64,000 bases of DNA, taken from NCBI GenBank assembly GCA_904063045.1, contig CAJFCJ010000029.1:531778-595777 (forward strand). Reading direction: 5' to 3'. How positions within the stretch are numbered: the first letter of the stretch is position 1; the number at the start of each line of letters is the position of its first letter. The notes under the pieces are model-generated. The model searched no databases. It was not told the DNA's origin and worked only from the letters and a program-made list of their open reading frames with translations. Position numbers and translations under genes: made by a program. Positions 35,130-47,241 of this stretch are shown here, in pieces. This DNA is from Dimorphilus gyrociliatus. Its lineage: Eukaryota; Annelida; Polychaeta; Dinophilidae.

Positions 35130-38100
35130 TTTTCTTCTACGGAAGAAAATTTCTACTCTAAAACAATAGCACATATAAGGGAAAAGAACCTCTTGTCCTT
35201 TTGAGGTTAAGTGGGATTTTCAGTACATTTATACAATTTATTTTTATTTATGTTCCAGAAATGGTCCACGCTACCGGGTAGTATGAAAAAAGCTTCTACG
35301 TCGGCATTATCATATTGCAGAAGAATCAAACCACAATTGCTTTCTTTCTTCATAACAAGAATTATAAATCAACGTTTCTTCAGCGCTTGAAACTCTGGAA
35401 GGCCAAGTGTGGACGGCGGAAAAATAATTTATTATTTGTATAATTATCTGGTGGACGTGTGGCATGTGGAGAAAAAGTGGCAGAAGTACACGTCGGTGAT
35501 TTACTATTCACTGCCCAATCTCCAGACATCTAACTGGAAAAAGCATTACAACTATTATTAGACGCTTCCAATCAAGTTAACACTCACACATGCCAATCCT
35601 GAACTCCCTCATCATGAAATTTTGGTTGTCATCTACGTCGTAGATGGTCTTGTCCTCTACTTCTAAATCGTAGTTGTGTTGGCGATGCCTCCAGTGGACA
35701 TAGTGGTAGATTAGAACTATCTTACGCGATTGGTTCTCGGTATTTTTCTGCGGTCAAAGGATCAATAAGCTTTCACAGGATTTCTCCTGGTTTCACTTGG
35801 TACTACATAACAACCAAGCAACGGCGGCGGCGTTTTGAAGGTTTCTATACACGCTCGCTATGTATTATTTCGAAATCCACATACCCTTTCACATTCGCGT
35901 TGTTAACGGTTCCATTGGACATATCTCTTGCGCGTCTATAGTTTTTGAATTTACCCTTTTTATCAAATTATTAGCGGGAAACAACGCATTGGTATTTAAC
36001 ACTCACATTAACAATAAGAAGCCTCTTCATAGTTCGGGTGATCATTGCTCTATCCTCCTAAAATGCACTATACAACACTCTTCCTCGAGGAACGAGTGCA
36101 TTTCTGAGCCTCCTTACTGATGAGTGGAATGTTATGGTCGCTCTCGTCTGCATATAATGTTCTGCGCTTTAGTCAATCCATGCTCATCTTCCGCACATTC
36201 TTTCATCTGCAAATTTGGTAGAACAATTCCCTTCGACGCTCATTCTTTCCTCTTTTCAATCAAGGTTCCAAACATATACATGATGGCTTAACCATTAATC
36301 AAATGTCTGTACGAACTATTATTGTCTGTCTCTTCTAACTCGTAATTACTTTGCATTCCTAAAAGCGATAATAGGGGTAGTTTAACGTTTGATTGATGTT
36401 GCTGAAATTCGTCATTCTGTTTGGACCACATCGGATTATTAGGTGACGGTGAAATAACTGATATTATTACCTTATCTCCTGATTAATGAATACGTCCTTT
36501 ACAATTCTACCAAAAGTTCTTTTTCTTCGGATTCGCGCGTTACTATTCCACCGTTGACTGGTTCCTTGCTCCTAATGGCCTATTGCCTTCATTAACCCGC
36601 CGTTGGCGCTTTTTTTCGCGCCGTTATTATGAAGTAGGCCATAATCAATTAAAATAAACAACCTTTTCACATTCCTCTATTTTAAAGGCTTCACAGGATA
36701 TATGTGTTGCGCTTTTATGATATTTCCAAAATGTCTTTTTTTAAAAGTACTAACGACAAACAACGCATTGGTATTCAACACTTACATTGCGAACAAGAAG
36801 CTCCTTCACACTTAAAATGAAGATTGCTCAATCCTAATATCGCGTTCAGGAAAAAGTCTTCTTTCAGGCTCGGATATATTATACGCCTCCTTATTCATCA
36901 GTCGAATGTTACGGCAACTCTCGTCTGTATTATGTATTGCGCCATGGCTAGTCGATGTTAATCTACACGTGTAAGATTTAAGATAATGCTCCTATTGGCA
37001 CGAGTACATTATGAGCCTTCCAATTAATGAGTCGAATGTTATAGTCACTCTCGTATGCATATAATGTATTGCGCCATGGCCAGTCGATGTTAATCTTACA
37101 CGTGTTCTTTTTACCGCAATTTCGTAGAACACTTCCCTTCAACGCTCACTCTTTCCTCTTTTCACTATCGGTTCCAAACATATAGAAGATAGCTTAGCCA
37201 TTAATTTAATGTCTTTAAAACTGTTGTTAGCCGCCAGTTTTAAGTCGTAATTGCTTTTGCAATCTCCATAGTGGTAATAGCGGTAGATTGAGGTGTTGTT
37301 GATTTTCCTGAAATTCGAGATTTTGTTCAGACTACATCAGATGTTTAAGGGAGACTACAAGGACTGATGTTTTACCTTATCTCCTGATTAAGAAATCAAT
37401 TGACTTTATAACAATTCTTCCAAAATTTCTGTTTATTGAGTTTCACACGCTAATTTTCCATCGTTCACGGGTCAGTTTCTTCAATATCCACTGTTAGCGC
37501 AGTTTTCCCGCCGTTATCTTTAAGTACATCGTCCATCATTTCTTAAGCCTCCGATTCGTTTTTGTTTTTAACTGTTCTACTGGACATGTCACTTGTTTGT
37601 TCCCTAACTTCTTTCGTTGAGATCTTTGGTTTCTCCAATTTCTTTCTTGCAGTTTGGTTTAGAAAGATACATCCGAAAATCAGTGTACTGCATATGATCA
37701 AAAGATAGAAATATAAATAAATAAAAAGTAAAAGTTTTATCAAACTGAAAATCAGGACCGTAATAATCACACCCTTGTTGAAAACCAACATTGAAGATTT
37801 TACAAATGTCTGTCGTCTATGAAGCAGAAAATTGCAAATTCTACAATGCAAATAATGATACGGAAAGAAAAGAGAGTTTCTTAGACCTAGTCTACATTTT
37901 GAATTTTCATTACCGTGCTTCTTCACTATCTAGAGGAAACGCCTTAGCACGAATGTTCAGCAATACAACACTATTTCTACCCGACAATGTACCGCTTGGC
38001 ACAAATTCAAGACACTTGTCGCACATACAAATCTACTTATAAACAGAGATTGTGCAAAATACGAAAAATTTACGTAATATATCGCAAGATTACCTCCATT

Positions 38101-39050
38101 ATCAGAACACAAACATCTATTTCTGTTCTCACCAACCCCAACAACTTCATTTCAGTCATAACGCGATTGGGCCTAGCTATAGCAAGAACTATCAACAGTA
38201 TCTTCATATGTTACGTGTATTGTCAGCCATTCACTTTTTTCCCTCGTCAATTCTTTTCACACTATTAGCCGTATTCTAGGCGTTATTATTCAGTCACTAC
38301 TAGATCATAACCCCTCTATTACCTTCATTGCTCATACACTGCAAAATATACTCTGGCTGTACGGAATGACCATTATGCCATTTTCTAATACTCTCACACT
38401 TCCGGCAATAAACTCCCTAATATCGCTCACATTTCCGAATTCTTTTTTTGGAATCTTAGTGGTAATGAACTAAAAAAGTTTCTTTGACCTCCACGTTGTC
38501 AAAGGTCAAAGTGTTGTAGTGTCTGCTTTAATTTCGATTTGTTCGTAATACAGGACAACCCCTTAAATTTCCTTTCATTCTTCGTAAATATAATTATATT
38601 TCAAACTATTAAAACTGGTGCACTTTTGACTACTTGGCGCACTATTTTTTACCGGAGTGATCCCTGCCTCCACTTCCAGTAGATATAAATGTATCGCCGA
38701 AATTTGTATCGCCCTTGTAACCCCTAGAAAAGACTGGAGTACAAACAAAACTTTTTATTGATGAGTCGGATAATTCGGTCTATCTGGTATCTATATACTG
38801 TAATTCTTTAAAGTCAAACTGTTCTAAATCGAATTTTATAAAGATTAATTACAAAATAACAGAATTCAAAAATAAAAAACCACTTAAATGAAACTTTAGA
38901 AAAAAAACCGAATGATAATCTTGATACAGTTAAAAATTTTTGAAGATTAAACTGTAAATTTCAAAAAGTATAAGTATCACTTCTTTCCTATTTCACTAAA
39001 TTTAAAGATAATATTAGTACACGAGAAAAAGGAATAATGACGCCATCTAC
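35130..39050 (+). repeat. U2 array spacer, long form
   Basis: This is the same spacer as at 27277-28569 but with about 2.6 kb (about 35995-38610) that the short form lacks. Bases 35860-36600 are also found inverted at about 42210-42980. The segment about 37665-38830 is duplicated at 40437-42110. Small open frames in it differ freely between copies and are not taken as genes. The antisense exon-like segment of unit 1 recurs near 35588-35746. Confidence 0.75.
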
Positions 39051-39367
39051 CAGATAAATAACGACTGATAAATTGGAAAGATACGCCATCTACAGACATA
39101 AGCATCCGTTAAAAATGCCATCATACGCCATCTACAAATTACTGAATTTGCAAAAGACGCCGTCTACCGTTTGTAAAAGGAAACTTCAAAGTGCTACCAA
39201 ATTTTAAAAACAAAGCAGTTAGTGACCTATTCTCAATAATCTAGTCGTTCTAACATTTTTGAATTAGCAATGAAAAAATATTTCACAAAAATTCTAAATC
39301 AATGTGAGGCGAAAACCGCTCCGTGCGTTTATGAAAATAAGATATTACTACAAAAAGGTTCTAAATC
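39051..39367 (+). promoter_or_regulatory. Truncated U2 promoter
   Basis: The usual U2 upstream block is present (CGCCATCTAC cluster, then the AT-rich stretch) but breaks off at GGTTCTAAAT, about 75 bases before where U2 should start, and runs into the element fragment E6. The candidate PSE and U2 itself are missing, so it is probably dead. Confidence 0.75.
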
Positions 39368-39986
39368 CGCTAACGTCCCAAAGTAGGGCAGATACATCAG
39401 CAGAACAGCGCTTTTCAGGGCTACCAGGAGTTCCGGTTGCTGTAGCAGAGAGGGTGTCGCTGGATAGCTCCAATGGGAGCGGTCCGACATCCGGAGTGCC
39501 ATCGGATAACCCCCACCCGGGAGGTAGTCCGGCACAGAGGAGACCAACGGCTCGGGGAACGATGCCACCAACGACGCAGATGACGATGGGTGGGGCTGTA
39601 CAAAGTAACGACGGCTCCACTTTATCCGAGCTCATGGACAAGTCTCCTGTTCGGCGTGATGGTGAGAAGGAAGACGCGGCAAAGCAGGACGCGGGCTCTT
39701 TAGCTAGCGTCCCCGCTGAAGACAACGGCCTGGATTCCGGTCTGGCAGAGGGCGCTGCGGAGGATGAGGATGCTGGCTACATGGCGAATATGTTATGTGC
39801 GGCTGATGTGCGGCTGGCCTCTCAAGAACGTCTTCTCTGCCTTCCCGCGGCCCGACGTTCCTTCCCTCCTCGTACTTTGTTTATTCCTCCTGCCGATCCT
39901 GTGTGTGTGTGTGTGTGTGTGCCTGTTTCGGATAACCTCTCTAACTCTCCCATCTCCGTTCCCGTCACCTCTACACCTGTCTCGCG
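39368..39986 (+). mobile_element. Element relic E6, divergent 5' fragment
   Basis: Homology to the element N-terminus starts near CTTTTCAGGGCTACC and ends abruptly after ACACCTGTCTCGCG, equivalent to about 29637 in E1. It lacks the U2-like half. Compared with E1-E5 it has about 150 extra in-frame bases between the SGLP motif and MTMG motif, so it comes from a different subfamily. The open frame 39304-40095 runs from deleted promoter through the fragment into unrelated sequence and is not a gene. Confidence 0.75.
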
Positions 39987-40436
39987 ACCTGATAAGGTCG
40001 ACACAATGGATAGAGAATTTCGGGAAGGAACCTTCAATGCCCCTTCGACTGCCGAATATTATAGCCTCACATGTAGCCAACACTGCCTTCATTAAGACAG
40101 GATTGGGATTCGAATTAAAATTACTGCTTTGCCATTCACTGGAGAAGAAGCATATTCGCCTTAATTTCCATAATTCACAGATTCGACAATAACCATTCAA
40201 CTACTTCCAGAAGTTGCGAGAACACAACCACGCAATGAATAAAATTAGAACTATTACAACTTATACTCTGATAACAATAATTACAGATATTAGTGAATTT
40301 GAATGAAAAAAAACAAAAAACAACATTATAAAGAGTTTCCGAAATGGTGCCTACGTCCTGCCCACACTAGACACGGAGACAATACTACCTAATAGGATGA
40401 AATCTCCGGTTGATACCATTCAGAAATATACTGTAT
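39987..40436. other. Unassigned single-copy segment
   Basis: Between E6 and the duplicated spacer is sequence found nowhere else in the window. No gene is supported; a 142-codon frame crossing the E6 edge is chance fusion. Confidence 0.4.
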
Positions 40437-42110
40437 ATCCAAAAATCAGTGTAGGATAGATGATCAAAAGATAGAAAGCTGGACGGGTCTCTCTCTGTAT
40501 GACAGAGCAATTGGACTTCCAAGAAGAAAATAGTTTTTAATTTAAAAAATAATAAGCTATTCATATATATAAATATAAAGTAAAAGTTTTATAAATATGA
40601 AAATTTAGGACCATAAAAAATCATGCCCTTGTTCGAAGCCAACATTGAAAATTTTACAAATGTCTGTCGTCAACGAAGCAGCAAATTGCGAATTCTACAA
40701 TGCGAATAATGATATGGAAGGTAAAGAGAGTTTCTTATACGTAGTCAACACTTTGAATTTTCATTACGGTGTTTCTTCACTATCTGGAGGAAACGCCCTA
40801 GAACGAATGTTCAACAAAACAACAACGTTTCGACGTGACAATGAACTCGATTGGAACAAATTCAAGACACTTGTCCTTCTTTCAAATCTACCTTTAAACA
40901 GAGATTGTGCAAAATACGAAAAATTTACGTAATATATCGCAAGATTACCTCCATTATCAGAACACAAACATCTATTTGTGTTCTCACCTACCCCGACAAC
41001 TTCATTTCAGTCATAACGCGATTGGGCCTAGCTATAGCAAGAACTATCAACAGTATCTTCATATGTTACGTGTATTGTCAGCCATTCACTTTTTTCCATC
41101 AATTCTTTTCACATTATTAGCCGCATTCTAGGCGTTATTTTCAGTCACTACTAGATCATAACCCCCCCCCCCCTATTACCTTTAATGCTCCTACACTGCA
41201 GAAAATGCTCTGGCTGTCCGGAATGACCATTATGCCATTTTCTAATACTCTCACACTTCCGGCAATAAACTCCCTAATATCGCTCACATTTCCGAATTCT
41301 TTTTTTGGAATCTTAGTGGTAATGAACTAAAAAAGTTTCTTTGACCTCCACGTTGTCAAAGGTCAAAGTGTTGTAGTGTCTGCTTTAATTTCGATTTGTT
41401 CGTAATACAGGACAACCCCTTAAATTTCCTTTCATTCTTCGTAAATATAATTATATTTCAAACTATTAAAACTGGTGCACTTTTGACTACTTGGCGCACT
41501 ATTTTTTACGGAGTGATCCCTGTCTCTACTTCCAGTAGACATAAATGTATTGCCGAAATTTGTATCGCCCTCGTAACCTCAAGAAAAGACTACAGAGATT
41601 AATACCTTTTTTCGATTTTCCAAGAATTCCTGCAATAAGTAGTTTGTGTTTCCATTTATCGTGGTTTTACGAAGATGTTTATTTATGTTCTTTTTCACCT
41701 TTCTTTTCGATCAGAGTGTTAGTGGCAAATAAAGCATTCAACACCAACCTGTTGATCATGACTATCCACCAACCAATGGGTTTAGCGGAGTGTTTTTGAA
41801 AGTAAGAGTACATACGAAAGTCTTTATTGATGAGTCGGATAATTGGGTTCTTCTCATCTTTATATACTGTAATTTCTCAAAGTCAGCTTGTCCTCAATCA
41901 AATCTTATAACGATTACTTAGAAAATAAGAAAATTCAAACATAAAAAAGCACTTGAACGAAACTTTATAAAAAAAAAGGAATGATAGTCTTACATTTTAA
42001 AGTTTACGAAAATTAAACGTTAAAATTACAAAATGTACAAGTATCACTTCTTTCATATTTCACTAAATTTAGAGAAAATATTAAGACTCGGCGAAAAGGA
42101 ATTAATGACG
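40437..42110 (+). repeat. Second, diverged copy of the long-spacer segment
   Basis: This matches about 37665-39060 in order and orientation, with about 80 extra bases near 40480-40560 and about 210 extra bases near 41600-41815. It ends near TTAATGACGCCATCTAC, where orientation of the array flips. Confidence 0.75.
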
Positions 42111-43708
42111 CCATCTACAATTTACTGAATTTGAAAAAACAGAAAATGAATTATTGGTTAAGCAATACAATATATGTATGGAACATGGAGTGAAAAAAGA
42201 AGACTGAGCGTCGAAGGGAATTGTTCTACCAAATTGCCGAAAAAAGAACAATAGGCCATTGGGAGCAAGGAACCAGTCAACGGTGGAATAGTAACGCGCG
42301 AATCCGAAGAAAAAGAACTTTTGGCAGAATTGCAATATAAAGGAAGTATTTATTAATCAGGAGATAAGGTAATAATATCAGTTATTTCACCGTCACCTAA
42401 TAATTCGATGTGGTCCAAACAGAATAATGAATTTCAGCAACATCAATCAAACTTTAAACTACCCCTATTATCGCTTTTAGGAATGCAAAGTAATTACGAG
42501 TTAGAAGAGACAGAAAACAATAGTTCGAACAGACATTTGATTAATGGTTAAGCTATCGTGTATATGTTTGGAATATTTAGTGAATTGAGGAAAGAGAGAG
42601 AGAGTTCAAGGGAATTGTTCTACCAAATTGCGGATGAAAGAACGCGCGGAGGATTAACATGGATTGACTAAAGCGCAGAACATTATATGCAGAGGAGAGT
42701 GATTATAACATTCAATACATCAAAAGGAGACGTATAATGTACTGATATCTGGAGATAGAATATCGTACAGTGGATTTTAGGAAGATAAAGCAACGATAAT
42801 CCGAACTATGAAGAGGCTTCTTGCTGTTAATGTAAGTGTTAAATACCAATGCGTTGTTTCCCGCTAATAATTTGATAAAAAGGGTAAATTCAAAAACTAT
42901 AGACGCGCAAGAGATATGTCCAATGGAACCGTTAACAACGCGAATGTGAAAGGGTATGTGGATTTCGAAATAATACATAGCGAGCGTGTATAGAAACCTT
43001 CAAAACGCCGCCGCCGTTGCTTGGTTGTTATGTAGTACCAAGTGAAACCAGGAGAAATCCTGTGAAAGCTTATTGATCCTTTGACCGCAGAAAAATACCG
43101 AGAACCAATCGCGTAAGATAGTTCTAATCTACCACTATGTCCACTGGAGGCATCGCCAACACAACTACGATTTAGAAGTAGAGGACAAGACCATCTACGA
43201 CGTAGATGACAACCAAAATTTCATGATGAGGGAGTTCAGGATTGGCATGTGTGAGTGTTAATTTGATTGGAAGCGTCTAATAATAGTTGTAATGCTTTTT
43301 CCAGTTAGATGTCTGGAGATTGGGCAGTGAATAGTAAATCACCGACGTGTACTTCTGCCACTTTTTCTCCACATGCCACACGTCCACCAAATAATTATAC
43401 AAATAATAAATTATTTTTCCGCCGTCCACACTTGGCCTTCCAGAGTTTCAAGCGCTGAAGAAACGTTGATTTATAATTCTTGTTATGAAGAAAGAAAGCA
43501 ATTGTGGTTTGATTCTTCTGCAATATGATAATGCCGACATAGAAGCTTTTTTCATACTACCCGGTAGCGTGGACCATTTCTGGAACATAAATAAAAATAA
43601 ATTGTATAAGTGTACTGAAAATCCCACTTAACCTCAAAAGGACAAGAGGTTCTTTTCCCTTATATGTGCTATTGTTTTAGAGTAGAAATTTTCTTCCGTA
43701 GAAGAAAA
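42111..43708 (-). repeat. Inverted U2 spacer
   Basis: Reverse complement of the 35130-36600 region, with substitutions and small indels toward the low-coordinate end. From here to the window end all U2 units and elements point left. The antisense exon-like segment recurs at about 43097-43254, now on the plus strand. Confidence 0.8.
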
Positions 43709-43855
43709 TGGGCCAAACTTGGAGGTACTGCTATACCAAGTCAACCCGTGAGAAAACTTAAGCAAGCTTAATGCTTTCTCTGAAGACAAAAATACTGTTA
43801 ACCATATTAGATAACACAGTGTGTTATCAGTTAGCGGTTAAACTAACTAGAACAG
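43709..43855 (-). pseudogene. Orphan U2 3' half (host type) downstream of E2
   Basis: Host-type U2 nt 41 to the end. The junction with E2 reads TTTAAATATAT then CTGTTCTAG, differing from the AACT form at the other four 3' junctions. Confidence 0.93.
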
Positions 43856-44159
43856 ATATATTTAAATGTATTATACAGGTAAAAGGAGGAGACAGTGTTT
43901 TTCAAATGCAGGATGAATGGCATAGAGGAAGTTAGGTAAACAAAAAAGGGGTAAAAGTGACATAGACGACGGGAGTTAAAGGCCATTGTGGACCAACAGG
44001 AACCGGCACATGAGTAACAAATAGCAGAATTAGGTAATAGTATGGTAGCAAGGGAAAAGGGGTAAATCCCAGTGACACAGGCACTTTACAATAAATGACG
44101 ACACCCTTAATATATCACAGACACATAACGAACGAATAAACAATTAATAGCCAACAATT

Positions 44160-47100
44160 TTAATGACCGTTAATGTGCGCGTCGTAGGCGTCCTTTGAGC
44201 CACGAATCGCTTCCGCCACGCACAGCTGGGACAGCATACCCCGGTAGGCGAACGCTATGCCCAGAGCCCGAAAAACCCTGGAGTTCCCCTTGCACCAGGC
44301 GCCCAAAGACCCAACAGCAAATGGTAGAATCTCTACTGCTTTGCCTTGTCCCTCCAGCTCCGTTTTCAAGACCGCGTACTTATTGACCTTCTCCTGGGCA
44401 GCACGAGCAAGGGCGCCAGGCCTCTCAAAGGGGACCGTGACGTCGATAAGCACCACCCTGTCATCCGCGCTCCTAATAACTATATCAGGGCGAAGGGCAG
44501 TGGAGGATTCGGGCAACGCCCTGTTTACCGTAATGGTGGAACCGGGCGCCAGGCGGGCACCTTTGACCAGACGATCCTGGATGGCGTTATGGCGATCGCC
44601 GTACAGGCCATACCCAGTACGGCAGTTGTTTAGGACATGCCGCACTGATTCCACTTGGAAGTGACAACGCCTGCAATCAGGCCTAACCCGGGCACTGTAT
44701 CTGGACTTGACTGCATTGATCCGGAGGAGACCCAACCGAGCCCGAAAGATGAATCGATAGTCCTTATACCGCAAGCCGAAGCCGGTGTAGAGGAAATGGT
44801 TGGAGACAGGGTGCAAGCAGGTGTCCTGAAAGGACCTGCCCTGCTCCGCCAATTTAACGAACTCTCTTACACTGAGCTCCGTAACCGCCGACCTAAGTAA
44901 TGGGAAAGGTTCGTGGGTGCGACGGATACGGATAGCTAAGGGTTCAAGGTTGCGTTCATCATCCCCAAACGACAATTCCTGCCAGTTGGATTGGACCTCG
45001 TGGCGAAATTGCGGCTGGTTTTGGTGCCAACTCCTACTCACCGTGGCGGTAATGGTAGGCGTAAGGGCGTCATCGAGGTGCCATTCAAGATTTATGGATT
45101 TATGCAAGCGCCTGGAAGCCGACCTAGTGACTGACATCACCGTCTGAGCGGAAGAGGAGGAAGAGGAGAAAGGAGGAGTCGTTGACCCATTAAGGTAAGA
45201 GGCCAAAACAACACCTGTAAGAGCGGTGCCGCGAGCCACTCTGGCCTTAGCGGCCTTAACGAGAGTTGCGCAGGCGATAAAGCGGATGGTAGGGTCCTCC
45301 GATTTAAGGAGTTGAAAAGTATGTCCTACACGGGCTATGTCAACCTCTACCCTAGTGGGGATTAGGCCGACACCGCCCATTTTAGCGGGAGCGGCAAAGA
45401 ACGACCTAGCGGCGTTGTTTGTGGTGGCTATGGCGGTACGAATAGCGCGAATAACCACCGAATCGAGGTCCGCTAGTTCCTCCTTAAGGAAACGGTGGGT
45501 TCGCAGTGCGAACTGAATACGGGGGAGAATGAAGGCCTTGATGGAGGACACCTTTTGCCAGGGCGCGAGGTTGGACTCCATAGTAAGCCGAAGAAGGGAG
45601 CGGATCCTCTCAATCACCCCATCATCCTTGAGAAGCTCCTTCCTAAAGCCAATGGGCGTGCCCAGATAGGTGTAGGTCTCCTCAAGGCCTAGCGCCTTAA
45701 TAGGTTCGTTAGCCACGAATAGGGGGGTCGGGTCGGCGACTCCACGATGGAGGCACAAGGTAGCGCATTTACGCGGAGCAAATTTTAGGTTTGCCAGACC
45801 AGCCGACCGCTCGGCAACATTGAGGAGGTGTTGCAGACCACGGCGGGAGTTTGCGACCACCACAAGGTCATCGGCATAGGCTAGGCCGCAAATGGATACG
45901 GACCTTAGGCCAAGGACAGCCGCCTGGGCGGCGATCTTGAACCCATCTCTGTCTTTGGAGGCGTTAACACTACGTAGAGCTCCCTCAAAGCAGAGATTAA
46001 AGAGGAAGGGGCTGAGACCGTCGCCCTGCCTAACACCTTTGTGGATGGAAATGGGTGCTGTGCAACCTTCCGTCGTGATAACCTCCGTAGTGGCGTTGGT
46101 GTATACGTTCCGGATAAGGTTAACGAGACTGGGCGGCACTCCTACGTGGGACAACATGTCGAAGATAACGCAATGGGGGATAGAGGGGAAGGCTTGCGCA
46201 ATATCAACGAATCCGAGGCAGATGCGCTTATCACTACGTTTGGCCTCGTCAAGCGCCGAGGTCAAGGCAAAGTTGTGCTCGAAGACACCGGGGGCCGTAG
46301 TAAACCCCCTTTGCTCCTTGCTAAGGATATCATTGTCTCTGGCCCATCTACTCAGACGCCGGGCCAGCAGACTACTAAAAAGTTTGTAGATGGTAGAGAG
46401 GAGGGCAATAGGCCTACAGTTGGCCGGCAGCGAAGGGTCGAGATCCTTTTTGGGGATCATTATAGTGCGAGACCGCTTCAGACAGGAGGGAATCTGTCCA
46501 TGTCGCCAGAACAACCTGTAAAAAGCCCTGAGGGTTAAGCCTTTCGGATCGAATTTCTTAAGATCCTTGTAGGTGATGCCGTCAAGACCGGGAGCAGAGT
46601 TGTTGGTTCGCTTAAGCTGGCCAACAATCTCAGCGCGGGATGGGGGACGGAGCAAGGGGTGATTAGGGTCGGTCAATTCTATGCCGTCGATGGTCCTACT
46701 TTCGAGGTTAAAGGTATCGGGGGTGAAAGCAGGGGGGATTTCATTGGCGAGTTGAACGTCCTCTGGGTCAGGCGGTGGGGCCGCGGCCGGAAGAAACTCC
46801 CTATCGGGAGACCACTGATATGAAGGAGGAGGTGGGGCGACCGATTCGATAAAGAAAGAGGTCATATCTTCAATGGAAGCAGAACACTTGGTCTCCTCAG
46901 GGTTAGCGATACGGCGGAAAGTGCTAGCCGGATTACGCTTGTAGGCCCTTTGGATATTAGTAGCCGCTTGCCATTGATTGTTAGCCGCATTCGGAGGGGG
47001 GCGAGCAAAGTTCCTATTCGCGAATCTATTACCAGTACCCTCATGCACCCTGGACTTGGCGTTGGAGATGGCGAGAACCCAGGCGTCGAAAACTTCTTCT

Positions 47101-47216
47101 ACGCGGGACCATTCGGACTGACTTCCAATAATCTTGGGGGCAAACTCAGTTAGGATAGCGGCAGCGAAACTCGAAAGTTGCTCCTCGCGTTCGCGTTCAA
47201 GCTGTTGATGGGACAC
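44160..47216 (-). CDS. E2 reverse transcriptase and endonuclease, uninterrupted
   Basis: This 1,018-codon frame is the least damaged catalytic ORF in the window. Residues 1-117 are a conserved linker that begins MSHQQLERERE. Motif A Asp is at about 338, YADD at 447-450, the CCHC knuckle begins at about 848, and the endonuclease residues are RPD (Asp911) and Asp925. All catalytic residues that I can identify are present. It lacks the zinc fingers that sit in the N-terminal part of longer copies, because that segment is missing from E2. Translation would need the internal Met or a fusion, since the upstream ORF stops shortly before it. Relatives bind RNA and target DNA with the fingers, so E2 may be impaired in targeting. 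Confidence 0.9.
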   Translation of the reverse strand: MSHQQLEREREEQLSSFAAAILTEFAPKIIGSQSEWSRVEEVFDAWVLAISNAKSRVHEGTGNRFANRNFARPPPNAANNQWQAATNIQRAYKRNPASTFRRIANPEETKCSASIEDMTSFFIESVAPPPPSYQWSPDREFLPAAAPPPDPEDVQLANEIPPAFTPDTFNLESRTIDGIELTDPNHPLLRPPSRAEIVGQLKRTNNSAPGLDGITYKDLKKFDPKGLTLRAFYRLFWRHGQIPSCLKRSRTIMIPKKDLDPSLPANCRPIALLSTIYKLFSSLLARRLSRWARDNDILSKEQRGFTTAPGVFEHNFALTSALDEAKRSDKRICLGFVDIAQAFPSIPHCVIFDMLSHVGVPPSLVNLIRNVYTNATTEVITTEGCTAPISIHKGVRQGDGLSPFLFNLCFEGALRSVNASKDRDGFKIAAQAAVLGLRSVSICGLAYADDLVVVANSRRGLQHLLNVAERSAGLANLKFAPRKCATLCLHRGVADPTPLFVANEPIKALGLEETYTYLGTPIGFRKELLKDDGVIERIRSLLRLTMESNLAPWQKVSSIKAFILPRIQFALRTHRFLKEELADLDSVVIRAIRTAIATTNNAARSFFAAPAKMGGVGLIPTRVEVDIARVGHTFQLLKSEDPTIRFIACATLVKAAKARVARGTALTGVVLASYLNGSTTPPFSSSSSSAQTVMSVTRSASRRLHKSINLEWHLDDALTPTITATVSRSWHQNQPQFRHEVQSNWQELSFGDDERNLEPLAIRIRRTHEPFPLLRSAVTELSVREFVKLAEQGRSFQDTCLHPVSNHFLYTGFGLRYKDYRFIFRARLGLLRINAVKSRYSARVRPDCRRCHFQVESVRHVLNNCRTGYGLYGDRHNAIQDRLVKGARLAPGSTITVNRALPESSTALRPDIVIRSADDRVVLIDVTVPFERPGALARAAQEKVNKYAVLKTELEGQGKAVEILPFAVGSLGAWCKGNSRVFRALGIAFAYRGMLSQLCVAEAIRGSKDAYDAHINGH

Positions 47217-47241
47217 GTGCGCAGGGGGAGGGGACGAGGGG

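Noticed and set aside
35860-36120. Open frame in the spacer, with relatives at 28035-28277 (-), 42712-42978 (-) and 50611-50853 (+)
   Set aside because: The frame is not kept between copies and no domain or splice context is seen.
37791-38042. Paired frames 37791-38042 and 40645-40932
   Set aside because: The copies differ by many amino-acid changes and indels with no sign of constraint; they are part of a duplicated spacer.
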